Under the pieces are notes generated by a model. It was not told the DNA's origin and ran no database searches. It worked only from the letters and a program-made list of their open reading frames with translations. A stretch of 64,000 nucleotides of DNA, taken from Daphnia carinata. Taxonomy: Eukaryota; Arthropoda; Branchiopoda; Diplostraca; Daphniidae. The number at the start of each line of letters is the position of its first letter. Within the stretch, counting starts at the first letter, position 1. Of the stretch, positions 30,426-40,330 are shown one piece after another. The stretch covers positions 9,398,449 through 9,462,448 of the forward strand of contig NC_081335.1 of the NCBI RefSeq assembly GCF_022539665.2. The letters are read 5' to 3'. Position numbers and translations under genes: made by a program.

Positions 30426-31203
30426 CCCTTGCGCCCCCTTTTTTCTGTTGTTTCCATTCACCTTCTTCTCCAGAATCTGTGGATTCACTTCCACTTTCTT
30501 CTTCAGCATCACTGTGTCCTTGTTTCCCAGTATTTGTAATATTTTCGGCATCGTTGACTATTTCTTATAACATTCTAATGGCTAATGTGACTGCAGGACT
30601 ACTTCCCAACGCTTGACTGTAGGTTCTTTCCCCTCCGCCACAGTTTCGGGCTTCGTGTTGATCAGAGTCGCATCTGGCGCAGGTTTTAATCTGTCCTGTA
30701 TAAGTAACTGCAAATCGCATTCCCATAATTGATATAAATGAAGGGATATTTTTATTGATCATCATTTCCACACTTAACTGTTCCCCTTTTGGTTTTTAAT
30801 AGATCTAAGTTCGGCTTTTCCCACTCAATCCCTTTTATTTTTCCAAATTGCTCGAATGCTGTGTAAATATATTTGAAATCCATTTCGTCCGGGACATATT
30901 TCACCAGGATTCTTTTCCACGGGCTCCCTGCAACTATTACAGGAATTTTATACATTTTTCCATGTCTTTCATGTACTATTCCTTTTGCATATTTTGTAAG
31001 AAATTATCATAAAGCCCCTGGTTTTTAAGTTTAGCTACTACTTGTTTGGTGTGGTAATGTAAGTCGATCACCGTCAAATGGTCATCTACTATCCCCATAC
31101 CCATGAACCAACGATGAATTTCTATTTCTAACGGGACATATTCAACGTCTTTGAAACCGAAGAAAATTGTTCGCTCTCTCTTGATTTCCATTTTAAATAT
31201 CAC
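30426..31203 (-). pseudogene. LINE-B ORF1
   Basis: Starts near MEIKRERTIFFGFKDVEYVP (31203-30976). It continues in shifted frames with MYKIPVIVAGSPWKRILVKY (30955-30752) and MRFAVTYTGQIKTCARCDSD (30771-30565), including the zinc knuckle CARCDSDQHEARNC. A Ser/Glu-rich acidic tail (30550-30430) is cut by the MULE and seems to end at 26530 with a stop. ORF1 binds LINE RNA. At least two frameshifts. Confidence 0.6.
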
Positions 31204-31244
31204 CCCATATTTAAAATGGAAATCAAGAGAGAGCGAACAATTTT
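31163..31244. repeat. perfect 38-bp inverted repeat at the LINE-B ORF1 start
   Basis: Arms 31163-31200 and 31207-31244 are exactly complementary with a 6-nt loop (cacccc). The left arm is the start of ORF1 (with the ATG), and the right arm is its reverse copy in the 5' UTR. Confidence 0.97.
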
Positions 31245-31766
31245 GTATTTGTTTGTGCTAAGGTGAAGATGAATATATTTTTTTTTTTTTTTTTTTTTTT
31301 AATTTTTTGTGCGTGCACTTAGAATAGAAGTATTGATATGAAAATAATGAAATGAGTAAGAGTGAAAACTATTTAGGTTCAATACAAAAGAGATATGAGA
31401 TGATATTAATTTACAATAGAAGAGGAAAAAAGTTTAATATTATTTTTACTTTAACAGTGCTTATAATATTAACTAGAAAAGGAAGACACAGATTGTAAAG
31501 TAATGAAAGAAAACTGATTGAAGATAAATGGTGCAAAAAAAAACTAAACAAATTAACTAACAAACAAAGAAGAAACGAAATTATTCCAACTGAAAATAAT
31601 AATATTTCTACTTTTAAAGTGGAAATAATATTATTCAAACAAAAAACAAGTAACTAATAGAAAAGAGAAATTAGAATAGAGAAGTAAATAGAAACTATGA
31701 ATTGAGAAGATAAGCTGAAGAAATTTTCTAAGTTTGTACTATTTCTGGGAGCTGTCAAAAACACGT
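31245..31766 (-). other. LINE-B 5' UTR, AT-rich
   Basis: It has a run of more than 20 T at 31279-31301 (plus strand) and two related stretches with AATATTATTTTTACTTT-like words at 31430 and 31600. No coding support. Confidence 0.4.
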
Positions 31767-31795
31767 CCGGGAGCTGACGAGACCGGTTGAGTTCT
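31767..31795 (-). rRNA. 5S rRNA fragment upstream of LINE-B
   Basis: The minus strand reads AGAACTCAACCGGTCTCGTC then AGCTCCCGG, about nucleotides 22-50 of 5S. It ends at the LINE-B 5' boundary. Its other side joins LINE-B copy 3, so most of the 5' part is gone. Confidence 0.8.
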
Positions 31796-32984
31796 CAAAA
31801 TAAACGTTCGTAAGATAAAAATATTTTTTGGTGTACATCTGGGTTTTTTGTTAAAAGTCCATTCTCTTCCAATTCAGTAATTATTCTGTTTTCTCCATTT
31901 GTTTTTTCCTTAAACAGATTTGCCACACTAATAGTTTCGCTACCAATGAGAAAGTTTAATTTTCCCCTAATCTTCTTCCCCTGTTCTTTTTTTGTGTACA
32001 TATTTTTTTTAAATATTTTTTATAAAATAATAATCTTGAAAGTTATTTTGTCATTGGTCTATCTCGGCCTTTACTTGATCTAAACATTTCATATAAAAAA
32101 CTTTCTTTGAGTTCCTTTCTTTCCATTTATTTCTTGAATATTGTTTGCATACCATTTTAAAGTTGTCTTTTATTTCTCTTTCCCACCATTGTATTATACT
32201 CCTGTACTCTTGCTTCTTTTGTTTTCCATATAAAATAAAATTTTCTAAAACATTTTGGAATTCTGGGTCATACAATGTACTGGTATTCAATTTCCATAGC
32301 AGTTTCTTCTTCCTCTGTTCCTCTATTGTCCCATCTAGATGAAGCATTGCTGCTTGATGGTCACTGAATGTAAAATTTAAATGTTTGCATTCTTGGATAT
32401 TATCTTTATTTTTGCATTGCACATATATTCTATCAATTCTAGATTTTCCATTAGGACATATAAAAGTGAAAGCATTGGTTACTGGGTATTTGAATCTGTA
32501 AGCATCTATTAGTTTTAGTCTTTCTACAAGGTTATTCAGTTGATTATTTATTTTCTTTTTTTCACCTTCCCTATCTCTTGGGTCAATTATGCTGTTAAAA
32601 TCTCCTAAAATAACAAGTTGTTCATCACTAGCCTGCAGAAATTTTGGAAGTGTCTGTAGAAAAAATTTATGTCGATTTGTTGCTGTTTCTTTTTGAGTTG
32701 GAGCATAAATATTTACAATAATTAAATTTTTAAAAACCGCTCTTGTTATTCTCCCATCTGCTGCTTCTTCTACAGTTATTAATTCTAGCTGTTTTCTATA
32801 TAATATTATGGTTCCTGATCTTTTGTTTTCAACATTATTGTTAATTATCGCAATAAAATCTGTATGAAGTTGTGGGATTTCGTCAATGTCAGTTTTTTGT
32901 AAGGCTAAGATGTCAGGCTCGTTTTTTATTATGAATTGATTTAAAAATTCTTTTTTATTCTTTGTTTTAAGCCGTTGATATTAT
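31796..32984 (-). mobile_element. LINE-B copy 3 (endonuclease to linker), inverted against copy 4
   Basis: Minus-strand ORF2 from the endonuclease start (INGLKQRIKKNFLN near 32970) through GDFNSIIDPRDREG, DRIYVQC and SDHQAAM to the linker NPDVHQKIFLSYERLF at 31796. At 32984 it meets copy 4 head to head. Confidence 0.72.
31796..32984 (-). pseudogene. LINE-B ORF2, endonuclease half
   Basis: The best endonuclease of the LINE-B family here: NGL, LQKTD (normally LQET), IVNIYAPTQKE, GDFNSI, DRIY and SDHQ are all visible. Stops occur in the linker (~32050-31990). The RT is absent. APE-type endonucleases nick the target to prime reverse transcription. Confidence 0.68.
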
Positions 32985-35204
32985 AGAAGGTAACGACACC
33001 ATTAGTGTGGCAAATCTGATTAAGGAAAACCCAAATGGAGAAAACAGAATAATTACTGAATTGGAAGAGAATGGACTTTTAACAAAAAACCCAGATGTAC
33101 ACCAAACAAAATTTTTTCTTACGAACGTTTTTTTTTCTCTTAACAACCACAGCCCAGTGAAAAGGAAGAAAATCTTAAACAATTTAAATCTTCAAATAAG
33201 CCAGGACATGAATCTTGAACTAGTAAAAAAAATCACGGAGGATGAAGTCTGGAATGCAATTGAAACGATGCCACAAAATAAATCACCAGGAATAGATGGG
33301 TTACCTATTGAATATTGCAGGAAAATATGGCCTTGGTTAGAAGAAGAAATAACAATGTTATTCAACCATGTATTAGATATCGAGGAACTTGGCGAAACCC
33401 AGACAACAGGAATTACTACTTTACTGCACAAAGGAGGAAGCAGGAATATTTTAAGTAATTGGAGACCTATTAGCCTTTTATGTTCCGACTACAAAATTTT
33501 AGCAAAAATTCTAACTGTATGACTAAAAAATTTTTACCATACATAATATGCCAAGAACAAACAGGGGGATTACCAAACAGAGACATTAGTCAAAATTTAG
33601 CAGCATATCGAAATGTTATAGAATGGTTTTCAATCCAGGACACTGACAAAAGGGGCAATATAAGAGAAAAAGGTGCGGTAATAGTTAGTCTAGTCTTCGA
33701 AAAGGCATATGACATGGTAGATCGCACCTTTTTATATGTGTTTGTCACCCCAAGTTTTACCAAAAATGGGGTTTAACCAAACTTTTATTAGAAATATACA
33801 ATCCCTGAACGAAAGATCGTCAAGCAAGGTTTATATAAATAGAGAAATGGGAAAAAATATTAAATCAAAAAGAAGTGTAAGGCAAGGCTGTCCATTAGCA
33901 ATGTTTCTGTATACAATTTTTATCGAGCCATTTTTAATTTCAATCAAAACAAAAATTCGACTTACTTTAATTACAAACTCTAAGTACCTAATCAATGCCT
34001 TCGTAGACGACGTATCCGTTTTTATACAAAATTTCGATGATTTCATTAATCTTGGACTTTGTATTGAAGATTTCGAGCAAGAAACTAACTCAAAAATAAG
34101 TAAAAATAAATCTAATTTAATAAAACTAGGGAGTTAAGGAACAAACTTTGCCTATAACGTGAATAGTGGAAAAAAATTCAATAAAAATGCTTGGAAAGGA
34201 ATGGTATCAAGACATTTTATCCACCATTCACAAAAACTGTGCTAATTTACTGGCAAGAATTAAACAGAGCCTCCATAGCACTTTCAACAGGGTACTGACG
34301 CTCCAACAAAAAGTTGCATTCTTTAATAATTTTATATGTCCAAAATTTTATCATTTTGCGAAGATTTTACCAATACCTAAGTTTTACACAGAAAAAATTC
34401 AGCAGCTTGGACAAACATTCTCATGTCAACACAAACTTGAATCACTTGCCAAAAGTGAACTTTACCAAAATATAACAGAAGGCGGATTAAGCCTTCTGAA
34501 CGTTAAAACAAAGTACAAATAACTATTTTTAAAATCAATTTTAGGAGATTTAACAAAAGAACCAGTAAATGAAAACAGAAAATTGCTCAATATTGTATAG
34601 GGCTCAAATTAAGAAATATATTCCCAGCAAAAACAGTACCAAATAGCGAAATTACTCCAGCCTTCTTAAGAGACACCCTAAAATTAATAACCGAATTAAG
34701 TAAAATAATAACAATAAACCAGTGTACAAAAACCAAAGAAATATATGGTGTTCTAATTTTAAAAGAATGACAGCAACCAAAAATTATTTTGAAAAATCCA
34801 CGAATCAATTTTAAACCAGCTTTTAAAGCGTTAAAACAACAATTTTTATCTCCTCAGCCAAGAGCACACCTTTTTTACAAATACACAATGCCCTTCCAAC
34901 AAATAATAGACTAAAAAATGCAAGCATTTAGTTTCAGAAAAATGCGAACAGTGTGAAGAAGAAGAAAATTTACACCATTAATTTCAATGTAAAACTACTA
35001 AGCCAGCAGTCAAATTAATACAAAGGCGCATAAATAATATTTATGAGTAAAAATCTTATCCAAATATTAAGCAACTTTTCCTTTTAGATTTTCCCAATAC
35101 ACAGAGACAAAAGAGAAACTATGCAACGTTTTTAGAAGTAAATCTAAGCCTTATCTTCTCGGAAAAAGAAAAGAAAACCAATTTTATGAATATTTTTGTA
35201 ACTT
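32985..35204 (+). mobile_element. LINE-B copy 4 (RT and C-terminal domain)
   Basis: Plus-strand ORF2 from the linker (ISVANLIKENPNGENRI) through the RT and C-terminal domain to near the 3' end, sharing AATTTTATGAATAT with copy 2 (35183-35200). It then joins LINE-A A3 without intervening 5S. Confidence 0.72.
33007..35160 (+). pseudogene. LINE-B ORF2, RT half
   Basis: 33007-33522 gives NKSPGIDGLPIEYCRKIWPW and SNWRPISLLCSDYKILAKIL. 33736-34137 gives RSVRQGCPLAMFLYTIFIEP and the catalytic box NAFVDDVSVFIQ. 34166-34522 has FICPKFYHFAKILPIPKFYT. Then come degraded C-terminal pieces to ~35160. Stops and shifts lie at ~33522, 33776, 34137 and beyond. Motifs match the Tx1 clade. Confidence 0.75.
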
Positions 35205-36190
35205 CCCTAGCACGTGTAAATGTCATGAAGAGGCCCAACTACCTTCAGGAACCCCTGCATCAAATTAAACAACTATTCGCCGCTTCCATCCTGGTGCAGG
35301 GGAATCCAATGGTCCACAGGAAAACATACAACCAAGGGATCCTGGAGGTAACCACTCAGGGAAAGCTGGAGATCCTAAGGCCTAACCTTGATTGGCTACA
35401 TATCTGGAAGGAGACTGCAGCCCTGCCAAGCAACATCCGAGAAACCATGTTCCTCTTCAACCAGCGACTTCTCCCTACCAGGACCAGATGCCATCGGTTG
35501 GATCCCACCAAGGATGCCTTATGCCCTATCTGCCTTCAACATCCAGAAACCGATGAGCATCTGACGTTCCAGTGTCCTGCACGCCTCATCGTTTGGAGCT
35601 GGTTGGAGGGAACAATACGTCAAATGGGCTGCAGATCGTCAAAAGAAGATATGATACGTGGCCATTTTGGGCCAATAGGTAATCTCCGGCAGACTTTTAC
35701 TCTTCTGGCTGCCTACGTTTTCCTTACCTGGAAGGAGAGGAATCACCAACGAGCTCCACGACAAGAAGCAGTAGAGAGCCTATGGAAATCCCTTTGTCCT
35801 CCCAAAGTAGATCATTCCAAACCCCCTTAAAATTAATGATTATTTTTGTTTTCTTTTGTTTATTGTCCATTTCTTGCATTTCCCAAACTGAATATTTAAT
35901 ACCTGTGTTTATTTTTTGTTTATTTGAATGTCTCTTCATTTTTATAGCCTTTGTTTTTTCTTTGTTTATTTGCTTTAGTCCACTACAATACGTCGCATTT
36001 GTTTGTTTTCCTTCGTAACAGTCAAGTCCTACATTGCCATATTTCTTTGTTGTGTTTTGTTCTTTTCCCAAATATCGTCTGCATCCAAGTATTTTTTATT
36101 TTTTTTTGTTGTTGTTTATGGTTTGTTTTATTGTTGTAAAATTATAATCCCGAACTAAAAATAAAGGTTATTTTTACAAAAACAAAAAAA
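35205..36190 (+). mobile_element. LINE-A copy A3, 5'-truncated, 3' end in 5S
   Basis: The plus strand covers ORF2 C-terminal domain, stop at ~35830, 3' UTR and an A-rich end that abuts TTGGATGGGTGACC of 5S at 36191. It uses the same 5S position as copy A1. Confidence 0.78.
35219..35830 (+). pseudogene. LINE-A ORF2 C-terminal domain (copy A3)
   Basis: An open frame of about 200 residues: MKRPNYLQEPLHQIKQLF, VHRKTYNQGILEVTTQGKLE, then an intact knuckle CPICLQHPETDEHLTFQC and a long tail ending in PPKVDHSKPP. It gives the natural C-terminus of the family. No RT. Confidence 0.75.
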
Positions 36191-36233
36191 TTGGATGGGT
36201 GACCGCTTGGGAATACGGGATGCAGTTGGCATT
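36191..36233 (+). rRNA. 5S rRNA gene, 3' part, downstream of LINE-A A3
   Basis: TTGGATGGGTGACCGCTTGG to GATGCAGTTGGCATT, followed by a T run (36235-36243) that fits a Pol III terminator. Same junction as at 6845. tRNA-His follows 105 bp later. Confidence 0.87.
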
Positions 36234-36338
36234 ACTTTTTTTCCATTCAGTTAGTTTTTTGTTTTCACCAATACAATATAGTGATGAACCATAACATGAT
36301 CGTGTGGATCATTTAACATATGCAAAGTAATTTGCAGG

Positions 36339-36427
36339 TCCGTGATCGCCTAGTGGTTAGGACCGTACGTTGTGGGGTCTGGTAACGCAAATCCGTAGCA
36401 ACCCAGGTTCGAATCCTGGTCACGGCA
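36339..36427 (+). tRNA. tRNA-His (GTG) with a 17-nt intron
   Basis: TCCGTGATCG...GGTTCGAATCCTGGTCACGGCA. T arm and most of the acceptor stem are intact; position 1 is T instead of G, and the first anticodon-stem pair is G.G (GTACG/CGTAG). Seventeen bases (36376-36392) lie between nucleotides 37 and 38. Without them it is 72 nt. The two mismatches make it less sure to be active than the copy at 23128. Confidence 0.82.
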
Positions 36428-36831
36428 TTCTAAAGTTTGAAGCCATAACACTATTACATAGTAGTTGGAAATATTTTGTTGGGTTTTAACGTCAATCTTA
36501 TCGATTTTATTGCCAAGTAAACGGGACCGGATTCAGTTAAATTGTTCTCCAAATTGAACCAATTCCTGCAGGTGCATTTGATTTGACGAAAATGAACTGT
36601 AATATGCACACTTTGAATGAATTTTACCACTCCATGGCGTGGTGTGGCTATATGTGGAATATTTGTAAATTAAACAATCATCTTTATAGGTATGTGAATG
36701 TAAAAAATGAAGATAGCGAACTGTTTGATTTCAATGAGAAGCAGTACCTTTCCTGGTTTTCTTCGTGTCAAAGTCCGTGTAGAATTGGCAAGAAAAAGGT
36801 TCAAGTAGTAGAGCCCTCTCATGTACAATTT
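36428..36831 (+). other. spacer between tRNA-His and U4
   Basis: The same spacer is found reversed at 21975-23120, where the solo LTR interrupts it. Apparent open frames on both strands are not conserved. It should contain the U4 promoter. Confidence 0.5.
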
Positions 36832-36977
36832 AGCTTTGCGCAGTGGCAATATCATAACCAATGAGGGTCTCCCGAGGTGTGATTATTGCTAGTTGAAAAC
36901 TTTAACCAATGCCCCGCCACGACGAAGTGAAACATTCTTTGTTGTCGGCAATTTTTGACGGCTCCATCAGGAGCAGA
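36832..36977 (+). ncRNA. U4: U4 snRNA gene, full length
   Basis: 146 nt from AGCTTTGCGCAGTGGCAATA to the 3' hairpin GCTCCATCAGGAGC. It has the 5' stem-loop, the U6-pairing region, the central domain with GCCCCGCCACGACG and the Sm site GGCAATTTTTGAC. Length is close to insect U4. The most complete of three U4 copies and the best candidate for a working gene. Confidence 0.92.
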
Positions 36978-37173
36978 TTCTCTTAAAGAACGTAAACACA
37001 GTGTTCCGTTAGCGGTGGGCGTTCTCTATTGGATCAGCATTTAGCAAGCGATTAGTTACTCGGTTACATGGATATCGAAAGCCGAAAAACTTGAAGTATT
37101 ACTTAACGAATCGTGTTTTGCTCAACTAAGCGAAAGAGTTCAGCACTAAAGTTTAAGAACTAGCAGAAGATAT

Positions 37174-37212
37174 GCTTAATATCTGATACGGGTTCAACTG
37201 AACCCCGGTTAT
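37174..37212 (+). ncRNA. U2 snRNA-like segment in the LINE-A A4 leader
   Basis: TTAATATCTGATACG is the universal U2 sequence after stem I. It is followed by GGGTTC-AACT-GAACCC, a hairpin where U2 has stem-loop II. It extends the U2 match seen at 6543-6582 and 3276-3303. Confidence 0.65.
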
Positions 37213-37688
37213 CTAGACTGATTGGTTTTCGACCAAGTGGTGCTGCTGATTGCCTGAAATCTTTTCGGGTAATCTTGGCCCATTTCCTTACTAACATTTC
37301 CTCTTCTCTCAATTCTTGACGGCTGGGTAATCGCTTACGTCGGCAGCCGGCGAGAAGGTGTGGCTTGACGTAAACTACGCGTCGTCTATTGACGTCGGTC
37401 TTCCGGTATTCAATCCGGCCGTCAGCTCCCATCTCGTTCTTCAATTTCTCCACACGTGTGTCACGGTTAGGCCCCCAAACTAACAACTTTACTTTAGAGT
37501 AAGTTGTAGAAATTTGTATAGTAAAAGTAATTGTAACCACACCTTCATATATTTTGGTGTATGTGTTTAAAAGTGCTTTTTTTGGTTTTCGCGAGTTTTG
37601 CCCTTTTTTGCCTATTTTGTATATTTTTCGTGTATGCGGACCTTCTCCTCCCCTTTGGCCACTTTGTTTTCATTGTCTGAAGGACAAT

Positions 37689-38560
37689 GACTGCCAAATG
37701 GCTCAATAGCGTACATGTCGATTTCGGGTTTCAAACCCCGCGATTGAGTATGCATGCGGTACATAGGTTCGTGCGTATTTTGAGAGTTGAGCCACAGGAT
37801 CTCTTAGGCTAAGCTGCTGTTCTAGATACGAGAAATCAGGTCGCTAGAATTACATTTACTTTGTTTGTTCGAATTACAGCAATTCCGCAGAATTTAGACT
37901 TGGGAGTAGTCCAAACCCGTCTGAAGGAATTTGGGACTGTAATTGAAGCTCGGTGGGAACGCTATCGAGTGGTAGAGGACGAAGTTTTGTACCCTGTCCT
38001 TGCCGATCATACGGATGACTTTGACTAAAACCGTTCCATCATACATAACTATTGGCAGTTATCGTGCCATGGTTAAGTATGATGGACAGAAGCCTACTTG
38101 CGGACTGTGTGACGGTGAAAGCCACTTTAGTTACAACTGCCCAACTTTAAGACGAAACAAAGAACCCACTATTGCCCCAAAACCAGTTTGTAAACCGACC
38201 AAAAAGACAGAGACAATTGTAGAAATCCCCGTCACTATACCTTTAGTAGAAGACCCAATAGTTTCCAAAGCCCTTCTTGAGTGTGGGTTGCAAGACCCAC
38301 TCTCAGAGGTGGTTCCCATCCTTGAAACCCCATCCTCTCCACCCCCACTAGTTCAACTCACCGACAATCCCTTACCAAAGACTATTCCACTCCAAGCCAT
38401 AATACCCGAGACCCAATCCGGCATCTCTGAACCCATTATAGTTTCCATGGACTCGATCGAACCCGACATGGGGTACGTTGAGACCATGGAAACCGACAAA
38501 ACCATAGACCACCTAAAAGTCCCAACTGTACACCGAAATAAAAGATTTAAACCTTATTGA
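37689..38560 (+). pseudogene. LINE-A ORF1, nearly complete
   Basis: Start ATG 37689 (MTAKWLNSVHVDFGFQTPRL). One stop near 37810 and a frameshift near 38010 interrupt it. The second part is open from 38000 to the stop at 38558. It has the knuckle CGLCDGESHFSYNC, a Pro/Thr-rich tail and the end VPTVHRNKRFKPY. Total about 290 residues. ORF1 of L1/Tx1-type LINEs coats the RNA. Best view of LINE-A ORF1. Confidence 0.7.
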
Positions 38561-40310
38561 AAGTCGCTACCATTTGTTGGCAAATGTCGATCCCAACAAA
38601 AATGGAACAGCCATTCTTATTAGACATTGTCTGGACTATTCTCGTATACAGCTAGAACCAGACGGAAGGCTAATTTCTATTGAAGGGAAATGTTTCTCGT
38701 TCATTAACATCTATGCCCGGTCAGGTAGTCACGTTAAGACTGTGAGAAACAATTTCTTTCGTCAGCTATGCTTTGAAATAGATGGTTACTGGTCTTGATG
38801 TGGTAGACATCTGGAAAAAGCTAAATAATGAACCTGGTCACACCTTTCACTACCCTACCGGTTCTTCTAGACTTGATAGGATATATGCTAGCCGATCCTT
38901 TGCAGACAATTTTTTAAATATGTGTTTGCAATCTTTATCGATTAGTAATCATTAATCAGTATAATCTACTTTTACTTGCAATCTCGATCTCCCACACCAT
39001 ACTAGATGTCCTGCTGGGTTGTGGAAGTTAAATACTTCCATATTGTCAGAAGAAGGTTTTCAGAAATACGTCATTAACTTTATTCAGGAATCTGCCAATC
39101 ATCCTCTTAGGGAAAGCAACGTAGCAAATTGGTGGGAGAGTGTCCTGAAATCGGGTATCAAGCGTATTTCGGTAGATTATTTTAGGCAAGAAGCTCGAGT
39201 GATTACAGCAACCAAGTCTCAGTCAGCACCAGCACCATCCATCTTGCATTCAGGAGATGGCTGAAGCTGATACCTCTGATTGTGTTGTCTTTCTTCAGTT
39301 GTTGAAATTCTCGAAGTCTTTGGAGGAGATCACACTGAAAGGCGATGGTATTCGTTTCCGTTGTAAGCGACTGAAATTGAGGAAGCCAGCTTATTTCATG
39401 TAAATATAGCTACTAATGCAAATTTCGCGCTGATTAGATCATTGCCTCTATTGTCACATATTTATCGACAAAGAGCAAATGCAGGAGACATTGTTCCCCA
39501 TTTTACCTAAATTAAAAAAACAATCTTTTCCTTGCAGTTTTCTTAAATGAGTAAAAAAGAAATTGATTGCATCCAACCACATACCTGGCAGCACTAATTT
39601 TCCTTCTACAAATTAGACGTGCCGTTATAGTGGCGAAACGAAGTTGCCATGACTGTTCCAACTATCTGATTCAGGGTATGGGCACTGACATTGTTCGGGA
39701 TGACATTCAAAAGGGAAATGTAAAAAAATGGAAAAAGTACAAAGGCTGAACTAAACTTTAATATGAAGTCGTATTACCGGTCTAGGAATGGTCACCACAC
39801 ACCTCTTCTAACGTTCCCTTTCCTTGCGCCGCATCTACAAAATCCTGTTAGACCAAAGTAATCCGGAAAGTTCTCAATTTCATTTTTGTGGTACTTTCCA
39901 CTGCGAAGGTTATTACCAATTTACATTAACAACACGCGCCCGTAGCAGCCATGAAGAGGCTCACTTATTTTCAGCAACGCCTGCATCTGAAACCCTATGT
40001 TCCTCTTCAACCAGCAACTTTTCCCAACCAGTACGATAGGTCATTGGTTGGTTTCGGCCAAAGATGAGACGTGTCCTATGTGCCATCAGTATCCCGAAAC
40101 CGATGAGCATCTGACGTTTGAGTTTCCTGGATGCCTTCTCGCTTGAACCTGGTTGAACGGAATCATGGACTTCAGTGCTTCAAACGAAAACCTGATCATC
40201 GGCCATTTTCGGCCAATAGGTAATTTGCTAAAAACACTTACTTTTCTGGTTGCCTACATTCACCACCTGGAAGAGAAAAACAAACACTGCATTCGTCGTT
40301 AAGATAAAGT
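38561..40310 (+). pseudogene. LINE-A ORF2 with deleted RT
   Basis: 38574-38798 has LISIEGKCFSFINIYARSG (endonuclease). ~38830-38960 has TGSSRLDRIYASRSFAD. 39019-39264 has the linker (SEEGFQKYVINFIQESANH, then NVANWWE). At ~39590 ALIFLLQIRRAVIVAKRS marks the RT start, then the sequence jumps to the C-terminal region (~39780-40310, with CHQYPETDEHLTFEF). The RT core is absent, as in copies A0 and A5. Confidence 0.62.
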
Positions 40311-40330
40311 AGACAGCTAACGAAAAGCAC

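Larger units (their letters stand above)
30418..31766 (-). mobile_element. LINE-B copy 2, 5' part (5' UTR and ORF1)
   Basis: Starts directly after a 5S fragment (31767-31795) and contains a T/A-rich 5' UTR (31204-31766) and ORF1. It continues beyond the MULE at 26579. Together with the 3' junction at 24150 it defines the LINE-B target inside 5S. Confidence 0.72.
37173..40330 (+). mobile_element. LINE-A copy A4, internally deleted
   Basis: It begins inside the U2-derived leader (GCTTAATATCTGATACG, 37174-37190) just after U4 flanking sequence. It continues with the 5' UTR (CGTGTGTCACGGTTAGGCCC at ~37455), ORF1 (37689-38560) and a broken ORF2 lacking the RT core. Its 3' end meets LINE-B copy 5 near 40330. 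Confidence 0.7.

Noticed and set aside
31279-31301. long T run as a LINE tail
   Set aside because: It lies in the 5' UTR side of LINE-B copy 2, not at a 3' junction, and no target duplication borders it.
36583-36864. 93-residue frame between tRNA-His and U4, and its mirror at 21945-22178
   Set aside because: Overlaps the U4 gene and spacer; the two copies differ in frame, so it is not under coding constraint.
37160-37540. 126-residue minus-strand open frame
   Set aside because: It is the reverse strand of the LINE-A leader including the U2-like segment; no family similarity.
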